64,000 nt of DNA. Source: Kitasatospora sp. NBC_00315 (lineage in GTDB: Bacteria > Actinomycetota > Actinomycetes > Streptomycetales > Streptomycetaceae). The position numbers were made by a program, and so were the translations under genes. The stretch lies in contig NZ_CP108025.1 in the NCBI RefSeq assembly GCF_041435095.1, positions 806,001-870,000 on the forward strand, read 5' to 3'. The notes under the pieces are model-generated. The model was not told the DNA's origin. It ran no database searches and was given only the letters and a program-made list of their open reading frames with translations. How positions within the stretch are numbered: the first letter of the stretch is position 1; every line of letters starts with the position of its first letter. Of the stretch, positions 51,647 through 59,882 are shown in pieces.

Positions 51647-52879
51647 ATGTTCGGGATCATCAGGCCCTGTCGACACGGGCTCTCCGAGCAACTGCAGACA
51701 TCCTGGATGGCTCATCTGTGCGGCCTCTGCCTGGCGTTGCGTGACAACCACGGGCAGCTCGCCCGAACCGCGACCAACTACGACGGGCTGATCATCTCCG
51801 TACTGGTCGAGGCCCAGAGCGCTCCTGCGGACGGCTCGTGGCGTCGGACCGCGGGCCCGTGTCCGTTGCGCGGCATGCGGACCGCCGAGGTGGCGAAGGG
51901 CGAGGGCGCCAAACTGGCCGCTGCCGTGTCGCTCGCGCTGGCCTCGGTGAAGATGCGTGACCACGTCGAGGACCGGGACGGGCTGTTCGCCCGTCGCCCG
52001 ATCGCCGTCGGCGCCCGCGCGGTGACCCGCCGCTGGGACCGGCAGAGCGCCGGCAGCGGCTCCGCGGTCGGCTTCGACACCGCGGTGCTGCTGACCGCCG
52101 GCGCGCGCCAGGGCGAGCTGGAGCGGGCCGCGCGGCCCGGTGGTTCGGTCCTGCTGGTGACCGAGCCGACCGAGAGCGCCACCGCCGCGGCCTTCGCGCA
52201 CACCGCCGTGCTGGCCGGCCGGCCGGGCAACGCCGCGCCGCTCGCCGAGGCCGGGCGGCTGTTCGGCCGGCTGGCCCACCTGCTGGACGCCGCCGAGGAC
52301 CAGGCCGAGGACGCCGCGACCGGCGCCTGGAACCCGCTGACCGCCACCGGCACCGACCGGGCGGAGGCCGAACGGCTCTGCCGGGACGCCGTGCACGGCA
52401 TCCGCCTGGCGCTGCGCGAGGTGGAGCTGACCGACCGCTCGCTGACCCACGTGCTGCTGGGCCACGAGACCGAACGGGCCGTGGACCGGGTCTTCGGAAG
52501 TCGCCGCCGTCACACCGCGAGCTGCACGGGCGCGCCGACGGCCGAAGCCCCGCAGCCGACCGCACCGCCCGGACACAACCCCTATCAGCAGCCGCCGGGT
52601 CAGGACTTCGGACCGCCGCCCGGCGGTCGCCCGCCGCGACGCAACCTGCTGGCGGGGTGTGCGCTGTGGACGCTGATGGCCTGCACCTGCCGGCTGATGT
52701 GCTGCGAGCACGAGGACCCGTTCAGCCGCGAGCGCCGGGACGCCTTCTGCGTGCGCCACGACTGCTGCGACAGTTGCGACTGCTGCGACGCCTGTCAGTG
52801 CTGCGGGGACGGGTGCGACTGCTGCAACAGCTGTGACAACTGCGGCTGCGACGGGTGCGACTGCGGGTGCGACTGCTGA
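51647..52879 (+). CDS. DUF5685 family protein with cysteine-rich C-terminal tail
   Basis: Predicted 410-residue protein from ATG 51647 behind GAGGGGG. Residues ~1-285 are helical DUF5685, beginning MFGIIRPCRH and containing the conserved MAHLCGLCLALRDNHGQLARTATNYDGLI. A Pro/Gly/Gln-rich linker (about 290-330) leads to a hydrophobic LLAGCALWTLMACTC patch. The final ~55 residues are almost all Cys, Asp, Gly and Asn (CCDSCDCC-type runs). I count 24 Cys from residue ~335 on. The tail suggests metal binding or a disulfide mesh. The family is actinobacterial and of unknown function. N-terminal Cys pairs may also bind metal. Confidence 0.82.
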   Translation: MFGIIRPCRHGLSEQLQTSWMAHLCGLCLALRDNHGQLARTATNYDGLIISVLVEAQSAPADGSWRRTAGPCPLRGMRTAEVAKGEGAKLAAAVSLALASVKMRDHVEDRDGLFARRPIAVGARAVTRRWDRQSAGSGSAVGFDTAVLLTAGARQGELERAARPGGSVLLVTEPTESATAAAFAHTAVLAGRPGNAAPLAEAGRLFGRLAHLLDAAEDQAEDAATGAWNPLTATGTDRAEAERLCRDAVHGIRLALREVELTDRSLTHVLLGHETERAVDRVFGSRRRHTASCTGAPTAEAPQPTAPPGHNPYQQPPGQDFGPPPGGRPPRRNLLAGCALWTLMACTCRLMCCEHEDPFSRERRDAFCVRHDCCDSCDCCDACQCCGDGCDCCNSCDNCGCDGCDCGCDC

Positions 52880-52945
52880 GGCGCCCCGGCCGGGACGACG
52901 GGCTCGGCCGGCCGGAGCGAACCGCCGGCAGGGCGGCGCAGCGGA

Positions 52946-53095
52946 CTACTCCGACCGGCCGGCGTCGCCCTCGGCGCCGGCCCGCCGGTCGGCCTCCAGC
53001 GAGCGTTCCAGGCCCGAGAGAAGCGTCCGGAACGCCGCGGCGTCCGTCCGCGACAGCGGCTCGACGGTGGGTGCTTCGATCGACGGCTGACTCAT
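52946..53095 (-). CDS. hypothetical 49-residue acidic protein
   Basis: ATG 53095 to TAG 52946 encodes a 49-residue peptide (MSQPSIEAPTVEPLSRTDAAAF, then an amphipathic LLSGLERSLEADRRAGAEG helix). Codon use is gene-like, but the ribosome site is weak. It converges on the DUF5685 gene, 66 bp away. It is more credible than the longer frame to 53284, which reads through a tandem repeat. Function unknown. Confidence 0.4.
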   Translation of the reverse strand: MSQPSIEAPTVEPLSRTDAAAFRTLLSGLERSLEADRRAGAEGDAGRSE

Positions 53096-53205
53096 GCCGG
53101 GCGTCTCGATTCTGCGGCGGGTACGGGTACGGGCACGGCCGATCCGGGATCGGGCCGGTGCCCCGGGCGGAAGGTACGACCGCGACGATAGGCCGCCCCG
53201 ATCAA

Positions 53206-53300
53206 CGCCCGCTAAACACCGAACGCACGGAACGCACGGAACGCCCGCTGAACACCGAACGCACGGAACGGACTCAGCGCCCACTGAACACCGAACGCAC
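53206..53300. repeat. three-copy imperfect tandem repeat (~36 bp)
   Basis: CGCCCGCTAAACACCGAACGCACGG, CGCCCGCTGAACACCGAACGCACGG and CGCCCACTGAACACCGAACGCAC recur at 53206, 53242 and 53278 with a ~36-bp period. They lie upstream of the 49-residue ORF and downstream of the PNPOx-fold gene. No coding role is supported. Confidence 0.8.
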
Positions 53301-53338
53301 CGGGGCGCGCGGAGCCGTCCGGGCCGGGCCGGGCCCGG

Positions 53339-53740
53339 TCAGGCCCGGCCCAGCACCCGGTCCACCGTGACCTCGATGACCACCCGGCCGGGATTGACGC
53401 GCGGCTCGCGGTACCGCTCGGTGTAGCGCCGCTCGGCCTCGGCGACCGCCGCCGGGTCGTCCCTGACCACCGCGACACCCTCCAGCGTGCACCAACGCGC
53501 CCGGTCCACCTGGCAGAGCGCCACCCGCATCCCCGTCGGACCGGCCGCCGCCACGTTGCGGGCCTTGCGGCTGGTCCCGCTGGTGATCACCCGGGCGAGC
53601 CCGGCCTCCGGGTCGAAGGTGACGCCGACCGGCACCACGTGCGGGGTTCCGTCCGGGCGGGCGGTGGTCAGGGTGGAGATCAGCCGTTCCTGCCAGAAGC
53701 TGAGGACGGCGTCGTCGAGGTCGCGCGGGTCGTGGGCCAT
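53339..53740 (-). CDS. PNPOx-fold (pyridoxamine 5'-phosphate oxidase-like, F420/FMN) protein
   Basis: Predicted 133-residue split-barrel protein from ATG 53740. LSFWQERLISTLTTARPDGTPHVVPVGVTFDPEAG, ITSGTSRKARNVAAAG and CQVDRARWCTLEGVAVV are typical of the Rv1155-type F420-binding PPOX family. That group reduces quinones or biliverdin-like compounds in mycobacteria. The specific substrate is unknown. Its 3' end faces the tandem-repeat region. Confidence 0.85.
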   Translation of the reverse strand: MAHDPRDLDDAVLSFWQERLISTLTTARPDGTPHVVPVGVTFDPEAGLARVITSGTSRKARNVAAAGPTGMRVALCQVDRARWCTLEGVAVVRDDPAAVAEAERRYTERYREPRVNPGRVVIEVTVDRVLGRA

Positions 53741-53974
53741 GCTGGGGATCGTACGTCCCGGCGCCGGGCGGCGCCGGGTCGGCAGCCCCCTCCGGCCCGC
53801 CGACGCAGGACCCGGGCCCGACGCCCGCCGACGCAGGCCCCGCCCGATGCCCGCGGACCGCCGACCGCCGACCGGCGCGCGGCCCGCCCGCCCGCACGGC
53901 CGTCCGAACAGCCGCCGTGGCCCCTGCCCTGCCGCCGAGCCCCCGAGCGGCCCCGGCCCGGCTACGCCCGGAGG

Positions 53975-54772
53975 TCAGATCGCGTCCCGGGGAGCCTCGT
54001 CGTACAACCGCCGTGCGGTGGCCAGCAGCTGGGCGTCCAGCGGCAGATCCAGCCGGTCGATCCGGCCGACCGCGGCGAAGCCCCGGGTGTTGGTGACGAA
54101 GGCGCCGTCGAACGCGGCCAGGTCGGCGAGGAACACCGGGCGCCGCTTCGACTCCACACCGGAGGCGGCGAGTTCGCGTCGGAGGACCTGCATGGCGATA
54201 CCGTTCAGCGCCGGGGCGTCCGGCCAGACCACGGTGTCGCCCTCGATGAACCCGATGTTGGTGAAAGCGCCCTCCGCCACCACCCCGCCGGGGCCCACCA
54301 GCAACGCCTCGTGGTAGCCCTCGGCCGCGGCGAGCGCCGCGTAGTAGGGCTGCCCGAGGCCGCCGAGGCCCTTGAGGTGGGCGACGGGCCGCTGAAGGTC
54401 CACCGCACGGAGGTGCAGCACCTCGGCGGGTGCGGGGCCGGGCGGGCGTACCGCGACCAGCGTCCGGACCGCGGCGGCACCCTCGGGACGGAAGACGTTC
54501 ACCCGTACCGAGGCGTCCCGGATGCCGTCGGGGCCCTCCCCCAGTGCGTGCCGGATCAGGTCGAGCACCCGGTCACCGTCCAGAGCCTGGCCGTAGAGCT
54601 CCCGGGTGGCCGAGTCCAGCCGCGCCAGGTGGAAGGCCAGCCCGCGCGTCCTGCGATCCCGCACCTGCATGGCCGTGAAGTGCCCGTACCCCCCGAGCGC
54701 CAGGTACGCCAGATCGTCCACGGTCGCGGCCAGGCCGTCGACCTCCAGCCTCACCTGCGATGCAACAGTCAT
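53975..54772 (-). CDS. class IV aminotransferase family protein
   Basis: Predicted 265-residue PLP enzyme from ATG 54772; a longer frame to 54883 overlaps the upstream gene. It shows the class IV (branched-chain/ADC lyase-like) fold: YGHFTAMQVRDRRTRGLAFHLARLDSA, HLKGLGGLGQPYYAALAAAEGYHEALLV with the likely Schiff-base Lys in HLKGL, and VAEGAFTNIGFI with the conserved Glu. Known relatives include BCAT, D-amino acid aminotransferase and aminodeoxychorismate lyase; sequence alone does not decide between these. It is downstream of the MBL-fold gene on the same strand (89-bp gap). Confidence 0.82.
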   Translation of the reverse strand: MTVASQVRLEVDGLAATVDDLAYLALGGYGHFTAMQVRDRRTRGLAFHLARLDSATRELYGQALDGDRVLDLIRHALGEGPDGIRDASVRVNVFRPEGAAAVRTLVAVRPPGPAPAEVLHLRAVDLQRPVAHLKGLGGLGQPYYAALAAAEGYHEALLVGPGGVVAEGAFTNIGFIEGDTVVWPDAPALNGIAMQVLRRELAASGVESKRRPVFLADLAAFDGAFVTNTRGFAAVGRIDRLDLPLDAQLLATARRLYDEAPRDAI

Positions 54773-54861
54773 GTCGATGAGCCTACTTGGCCCTTCGACG
54801 GGGGACGGCCCGACCCTTCGTATCCCGCCGGCGCGAGCCGGGCCGTCCAGGGACGCCGGGC

Positions 54862-55494
54862 TCAGTGCCCGCGGGCGATCCACTCCGCCAGGCTCGGCGC
54901 CTCGGCGCCGACCGTGGTGCTGTCGCCGTGCCCGGTGCGCACGACCGTCTCCGGCGGCAGGGCGAGCAGTCGCTCACGGATCGAGTCGATGATGGTCGGG
55001 AAGTGCGAGAAGGACCGCCCGGTCGCCCCCGGACCCCCCTGGAAGAGGGTGTCCCCGGTGAAGACCGTGCCCAACCCGGGCGCGTGCAGGCAGACCGCGC
55101 CCGGCGCGTGGCCCGGCGTGTGCAGCACCGCCAGGGTGGTCCCGGCCACCTCGATCACCTGACCGTCGGCCAGTTCGCCGTCCGGCAGCCGGTCGGGATG
55201 GGTGAGCTTCCACAGCGGCAGGTCGTCGGGGTGCAGCAGGATCGGCGCGCCCGTCAGCTCGGCGAGGGCCGGGGCCGCGTCGATGTGGTCGTTGTGGGCG
55301 TGGGTGCTGATGATCGCGACCAGCCGCCGGTCACCGACCACCGCCGCGATGGCCTCGGCGTCGTGGGCCGCGTCGATCACGGCCGCCTCGGTGTCGTCCC
55401 CGACGATCCAGACGTTGTTGTCGACCTCCCAACTGCCGCCGTCCAGCTCGAAGGTGCCGGAGGTGACCAGGTGCTCGATCCGGGCGGCACTCAC
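54862..55494 (-). CDS. MBL-fold metallohydrolase in mscR operon (candidate S-formylmycothiol hydrolase)
   Basis: Predicted 210-residue glyoxalase-II-like hydrolase. GTG 55494 overlaps the stop of mscR by 4 bp (GTGA), so the two are translationally coupled. Metal motif [13 protein letters not shown], then [26 protein letters not shown] and a terminal [11 protein letters not shown] provide the dinuclear metal ligands. Family and context: the same mscR-MBL pairing occurs in mycobacteria (Rv2259-Rv2260). A role in hydrolysing S-formylmycothiol after formaldehyde oxidation is a long-standing proposal rather than an established fact. Confidence 0.85.
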   Translation of the reverse strand: MSAARIEHLVTSGTFELDGGSWEVDNNVWIVGDDTEAAVIDAAHDAEAIAAVVGDRRLVAIISTHAHNDHIDAAPALAELTGAPILLHPDDLPLWKLTHPDRLPDGELADGQVIEVAGTTLAVLHTPGHAPGAVCLHAPGLGTVFTGDTLFQGGPGATGRSFSHFPTIIDSIRERLLALPPETVVRTGHGDSTTVGAEAPSLAEWIARGH

Positions 55495-56576
55495 AGGACC
55501 ACCACCGAACGGAGCACGTCACCCTGGTGCATGCGCTCGAACGCCTGCTCCACCGCGTCCAGTTCGATGGTCTCGGTGACGAACGCGCCGAGGTCCAGGC
55601 GCCCCTGGAGGTGGAGGTCGATCAGGACGGGGAAGTCCCGCGAGGGCAGGCAGTCCCCGTACCACGAGGACTTCAGCGCGCCACCACGCCCGAACACGTC
55701 CAGCAGCGGCAGCTCCAGCTGCATCTCCGGCGTGGGTACGCCCACCAGGACGACGGTACCGGCGAGGTCGCGGGCGTAGAACGCCTGTTTGTACGTCTCC
55801 GGGCGACCGACCGCCTCGACCACCACGTCGGCGCCGTTGCCGCCGGTCAGCTCGCGGATCGCCTCCACCGGGTCGGTGGTGCGGGAGTTGACGGTGTGGG
55901 TGGCACCCAGCCGACGGGCCGTCTCCAGCTTGCGGTCGTCGATGTCCACCGCGATGATCCTCGCTGCGCCGGCCAGCCGCGAGCCCATCACCGCCGCGCC
56001 GCCGACGCCGCCGACGCCGATCACCGCGACCGAGTCGCCCCGGCCCACCTCGCCGGTGTTGATCGCCGCGCCGAGGCCGGCCATCACGCCGCAGCCCAGC
56101 AGACCGGCCACGGCCGGGGACGCCGCCGGGTCCACCTTGGTGCACTGCCCGGCCGCCACCAGGGTCTTCTCCGCGAACGCGCCGATCCCCAGGGCCGGTG
56201 ACAGCTCGGTGCCGTCCAGCAGGGTCATCCTCTGCTTGGCGTTGTGGGTGTCGAAGCAGTACTGCGGGCGCCCGCGCCGACAGGACCGGCACTGCCCGCA
56301 GACCGCCCGCCAGTTGAGGATGACGAAGTCACCGGGCGCGACCTCGGTCACACCCTCGCCGACCGCCTCCACCACACCGGCCGCCTCATGGCCCAGCAGG
56401 AACGGGAACTCGTCGTTGATGCCGCCCTCCCGGTAGTGCAGGTCGGTGTGGCACACCCCGCACGCCTGCACCTCGACCACCACCTCGCCCGGGCCCGGGT
56501 CGGGCACGACGATCGTCGTCACCTCGACCGGCGCACCCTTGCTGCGTGCGATGACTGCCTTCACCTGCTGGGACAT
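55491..56576 (-). CDS. mscR: S-(hydroxymethyl)mycothiol dehydrogenase / nitrosomycothiol reductase
   Basis: Predicted 361-residue zinc- and NAD-dependent alcohol dehydrogenase from ATG 56576 (GGAGGTG upstream). It shows the catalytic zinc ligands [14 protein letters not shown] and GHEAAGVV, four structural Cys in [15 protein letters not shown], and the Rossmann motif [13 protein letters not shown] with [47 protein letters not shown] is typical of the mycothiol-dependent class. It oxidises the formaldehyde-mycothiol adduct and reduces S-nitrosomycothiol. It leads a two-gene detoxification operon with the MBL hydrolase. Its presence independently marks the genome as actinobacterial. Confidence 0.92.
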   Translation of the reverse strand: MSQQVKAVIARSKGAPVEVTTIVVPDPGPGEVVVEVQACGVCHTDLHYREGGINDEFPFLLGHEAAGVVEAVGEGVTEVAPGDFVILNWRAVCGQCRSCRRGRPQYCFDTHNAKQRMTLLDGTELSPALGIGAFAEKTLVAAGQCTKVDPAASPAVAGLLGCGVMAGLGAAINTGEVGRGDSVAVIGVGGVGGAAVMGSRLAGAARIIAVDIDDRKLETARRLGATHTVNSRTTDPVEAIRELTGGNGADVVVEAVGRPETYKQAFYARDLAGTVVLVGVPTPEMQLELPLLDVFGRGGALKSSWYGDCLPSRDFPVLIDLHLQGRLDLGAFVTETIELDAVEQAFERMHQGDVLRSVVVL

Positions 56577-56928
56577 CGGTTTCCCACCTCCGTCGTCCGG
56601 CGCGGCACCGCGCCGGGACCACCACGATCACCTTGCCCCCGCAGCGTATCCCCGGACGCCCCGGTGCCCGGGTGAGCCCGGCCGGTGATCCGCCTCGCCG
56701 CACACCGTCCCGCGATGTGTCCCGCTGCCGTCCGGCTGCCGGCCCGACAGCGCTCGGACGGCGCTCCTATGCCCTCCGGGCCCCGCCGTAGCCCCGAGAC
56801 CGCATACGAACCGGCCGCTGGCCGCGCGGCGTTGGCCGAATCTACCGCCGTCCCCGGGGCGCGGCCCACCTGGCGTCGTACCGAGCGACGCCCCCAGACC
56901 GCGCAGCGGTCGATTGCCAGGAGGATGG
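56577..56928. other. intergenic region between mscR and P450 remnant
   Basis: About 350 bp. It includes the mscR ribosome site at its start and AGGAGG at about 56920-56924 before the P450 remnant. I can identify no gene, operator or convincing promoter hexamers. Confidence 0.5.
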
Positions 56929-57640
56929 ATGTCCGTCGAGCCCATCCCGACCGTTTCAACACCGCCGCTCGTCCCACGCACTGCCTGCGCCACGCCGAGC
57001 CCGGGCCGCCGCGCCTGGCCGCGCCGCCCACCGGCACCGCCGTCTGGCCGATCAGCCGACACGCCGGCTTCCGCCAGGTGCTGACCGACCCCCGCCTGAA
57101 CCGCGCCCACCTGTACGCGCCGGACGCGCCGCCGAGCTCCCTGACGCCCAACATCCTGGACGATCCCGAGGTCTGCTGAACCTGGACGGCGTTGAGCACC
57201 AGCGTCCGCGCCGCACCGTCCAACGCGCCTTCACTCCCCGCGCGATCGCCCGTTGGCGGCCCCGGGTCGCCTCGGCGGTCGACGGGCTGCTGGACGAACT
57301 GATCGACCGGGGATCCCCGGCGGACATCGTCGCCGGGTACACCTGGCCGCTGCCGGTGACGGTGATCAGCCGGCTGATGGGCCTGGAGGGGCTCGACCTC
57401 AAGCGGCTCGTCCACTGGAGCGACCACGCGGTCTCGGCCACCGCCTGTCCGGCGGAGGCGATCATGGCGGCCATGGAGGACTTCGGCCGGTTCGCCGCCG
57501 AACTCATCGCCGAGCGCCGCGCGGCTCCCGGGGCCGACCTGGTCAGCAGCCTGCTCGCGGCGGCGGACGAGACCGGGGGAATCAGCGAATTCCAGTTGGT
57601 CTCCATGGTGGTCGGGCCGGTGGTACCGCTGCGGACCGGG
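56929..57640 (+). pseudogene. truncated, frameshifted cytochrome P450
   Basis: ATG 56929 after AGGAGG starts MSVEPIPTVSTPPLVP, a P450-like N-terminus. The homology then moves to frame 0 (GTAVWPISRHAGFRQVLTDPRLNRAHLY...NILDDPE), the B-C region of bacterial CYPs. At about 57172-57182 it moves again to a third frame (GLLNLDGVEHQRPRRTVQRAFTPRAIARWRPRV...PLPVTVISRLMGLEG...DLVSSLLAAADETGGISEFQLVSM). It ends just before where the I-helix AGxxT should be. The ExxR motif and heme-binding Cys are missing, as the sequence runs into the 3' end of the adjacent MarR gene. Two frame breaks plus the missing C-terminal half make this a dead gene. Confidence 0.8.
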
Positions 57641-57646
57641 CGCCCG

Positions 57647-58120
57647 TCAGGTGTCCTCGCGCTGCGCGAGGTGGTTGTCCATGGCGGCGTTCAGGTCGGT
57701 CACGAGGGACTCGAACCGCTCCAGCAGCTCCGGCGGGTAGGGGGCCATGGCGACGTCCAGCCGGTGGGCCAGCGGTCCGAAGAACTCGTCCGCGCGTTCC
57801 TGGATGTGGGCGCCGCCGCGCAGAGTGATGACGCGCCGGTCGGAGTGTTCCCGGCTGCGGACGATGTGCCCGCCGGCTTCGAGACGGTTCAGGAGCGCGG
57901 TCGTGGCACCCGAGGAGAGTGAGATGCGCTCGCTGAGCCGCGCAGGCGAGAGCGGGGTGCCCCGTTCCTCCGCAGCGGCGATCTCCAGGAGTGCGGTCGC
58001 GTCGGTGGAGTGCAGACCCAACCAGGCGGCGAAGCGCCGGCTGAGCTCGGTGTAGTGGCCGCCGTAGACCCTCAGCCCCTCCATCAGCCGCTCACGCCGA
58101 GCCGCGCCGTCCTCGGCCAT
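57647..58120 (-). CDS. MarR-family regulator, divergent from MFS transporter
   Basis: Predicted 157-residue regulator. ATG 58120 has GGAGG 5 nt upstream; ATG 58132 and GTG 58183 are alternatives. MarR winged-helix features are GLHSTDATALLEIAAAEERGTPLSPARLSERISLSSGATTALLNRLEAGGHIVRSREHSDRRVITLRGGA. It is divergent from a DHA2 efflux gene, the usual autoregulated drug-efflux arrangement. Its 3' end abuts the P450 remnant, so the breakpoint of that deletion probably lies here. Confidence 0.88.
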   Translation of the reverse strand: MAEDGAARRERLMEGLRVYGGHYTELSRRFAAWLGLHSTDATALLEIAAAEERGTPLSPARLSERISLSSGATTALLNRLEAGGHIVRSREHSDRRVITLRGGAHIQERADEFFGPLAHRLDVAMAPYPPELLERFESLVTDLNAAMDNHLAQREDT

Positions 58121-58184
58121 CGACTCCTCCATGGGCCCGCCACCTTCCGCTCCTGCCCGGAGTGAGCCGCGTCGGCGACTCACG

Positions 58185-58242
58185 TTGACAATCTATCGAC
58201 CTCAATTTACCTTCATCGTGGAATTACTTCGCGATGGAGGTA
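58185..58242 (+). promoter_or_regulatory. MFS gene promoter with inverted repeat
   Basis: TTGACA (58185-58190) and TACCTT (58208-58213) are 17 nt apart, a near-consensus HrdB promoter. TACCTTCATCG (58208-58218) and CGATGGAGGTA (58232-58242) form an 11-bp inverted repeat with one mismatch. It joins the -10 to the ribosome site and could be the MarR operator or an mRNA hairpin sequestering the ribosome site. Confidence 0.6.
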
Positions 58243-58247
58243 TCTGC

Positions 58248-59738
58248 ATGCACGGCCCGTCCCCCACCGACGACGAGCCCGGGGAGCCCTACCGGTGGCG
58301 TTGGCTGATCCTGGTGGTGATGCTCGTCGCGGAGGTCATGGACCTCCTGGACGCCTCGATCGTCAACGTCGCCGGCCCCGCTCTGGAGACGTCCCTCGGC
58401 GCCGGCTCCGTCGGCCTGCAATGGGTGATCGGCGGCTACGCCCTCACGCTGGGAGCCGGGCTCGTACTGGGCGGCCGCCTCGGTGACCGCTACGGACGCC
58501 GCCGGATGTTCCTGCTCGGCCTGGCCGCCTTCACCGGCTGCTCCCTGCTGTGCGCGCTGGCGCCGAACATCGGGGCGCTGATCGCCTTCCGACTGCTCCA
58601 GGGCGCCACCGGGGCGATGCTCCTGCCACAGGGCCTGGGTCTGCTGCGCGAGAACTTCTCCGGCCCGGAGCTCACGAAGGTCTTCGGGATCTTCGGCCCC
58701 GTCCTCGGCCTCGGCGGGATCGTCGGCCCGGTCCTGGGCGGCGGCCTCATCGAGGGCGACTTCTTCGGCCTGGGCTGGCGATCGGTGTTCCTGGTCAACC
58801 TGCCCATCGGCATCGCCGCTCTGGTGCTCGCCACGAAGGTCGTCCCCAGGAGGGGCGGCAACCGTACCGTGAGCGTCGACGCGCTCGGCGCCGCACTGGT
58901 CGCGGCGGCCTGCGCCCTGCTGGTGCTACCACTGAACCAGGGCCGGCAGGACGGCTGGCCGCTGTGGACCTGGTTGTCGATGGGCGCCTCCCTTCTGGGG
59001 TTCGCCCTGTTCGCCGTGCGGCAGCGCCGCACGGCCGAAGCCGGACGTGAGCCGCTGGTGATGCCGGCCCTGCTCCGTAAGCCCGCGTTCACGGTCGGGC
59101 TCGGCGGTATCGCCCTGTTCTTCGGCGGACTCGTCGGCATCCAGCTCGTCCTGACGCTCTACCTCCAGGTCGGCCGGGACTTCACCGCCGGTGAGGCCGG
59201 CCTCGGCAATCTGCCGCTCGCCGTCGGAACCGCGATCGGCGGCGCCGTCAGCGGTGCCGTCCTCGCGGACCGGATCGGGCGCCGGGTTCTCCAGATCGGC
59301 CCGCTGGTCCAGCTCGTCGGCGCGGCTCTGCTCTGGTTCGAGCTCGACGGGCTCCACACGGCCTCGTTCTCGATCTTGGACATCGCCCCCGGCGTGATGG
59401 TCTGCGGGATCGGGGCGGGAATGGTCATCGCCGCCCTGTTCGGCTTCATCCTCGCGGCCGTCGACGACGACGAGATCGGCTCGGCCTCCGGTGTGCTGTC
59501 CGCGGTGCAGTCCATCGGCGGATCCATCGGTGTCGCCGCCTTCGGCTCGGTGTTCTTCGCACAGGTCGGGACCGGCGGGTTCACCACCGGCTTCCACCAC
59601 GCCCTCGTCGTCCAGGCGTGCCTGTTGAGCGCGTTCCTCGCGATCACCTTCCTGCTCCCCCGGATGGGCAGGGCCGAGGAGCAGCACGGCACCGGCAGTG
59701 ACGCGGCCGCGACCGCTCCGCACACGGCCGACGTGTGA
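58248..59738 (+). CDS. DHA2-family MFS efflux transporter
   Basis: Predicted 496-residue membrane protein. ATG 58248 follows GGAGG; the frame upstream to 58131 crosses the promoter. It belongs to the 14-helix EmrB/QacA group: VMDLLDASIVNVAGPALETSL (motif D-type), GGRLGDRYGRRRMFLLGL (motif A), and GPVLGLGGIVGPVLGGGLI (motif C, antiporter). It probably exports a toxic compound, under repression by the divergent MarR protein. Confidence 0.92.
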   Translation: MHGPSPTDDEPGEPYRWRWLILVVMLVAEVMDLLDASIVNVAGPALETSLGAGSVGLQWVIGGYALTLGAGLVLGGRLGDRYGRRRMFLLGLAAFTGCSLLCALAPNIGALIAFRLLQGATGAMLLPQGLGLLRENFSGPELTKVFGIFGPVLGLGGIVGPVLGGGLIEGDFFGLGWRSVFLVNLPIGIAALVLATKVVPRRGGNRTVSVDALGAALVAAACALLVLPLNQGRQDGWPLWTWLSMGASLLGFALFAVRQRRTAEAGREPLVMPALLRKPAFTVGLGGIALFFGGLVGIQLVLTLYLQVGRDFTAGEAGLGNLPLAVGTAIGGAVSGAVLADRIGRRVLQIGPLVQLVGAALLWFELDGLHTASFSILDIAPGVMVCGIGAGMVIAALFGFILAAVDDDEIGSASGVLSAVQSIGGSIGVAAFGSVFFAQVGTGGFTTGFHHALVVQACLLSAFLAITFLLPRMGRAEEQHGTGSDAAATAPHTADV

Positions 59739-59807
59739 GGCCACGGCCGCGCAGCCGTCCGGGGAGCGGCCGTCGGGGCGCTCCCCGGACGACGCCGGTG
59801 ATCCGGT

Positions 59808-59882
59808 CCAGGTGCCGGTGCCGGTGCCGGTGCTCAGGCGCCCGTGCTCAGGCGCAGGGCATCAGGCGCAGGGCATCAGGCG
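59808..59882. repeat. short tandem repeats between convergent genes
   Basis: GGTGCC units (about 59808-59832) are followed by GCTCAGGCGC and CAGGCGCAGGGCAT units, the latter twice in a row. They extend to the stop codon of the minus-strand lipoprotein gene. Confidence 0.7.

Noticed and set aside
52946..53284. 112-codon minus-strand frame with repeated CVRC motifs
   Set aside because: The CVRC/CVPC residues come from the tandem DNA repeat at 53206-53300; only the downstream ATG at 53095 gives gene-like sequence.
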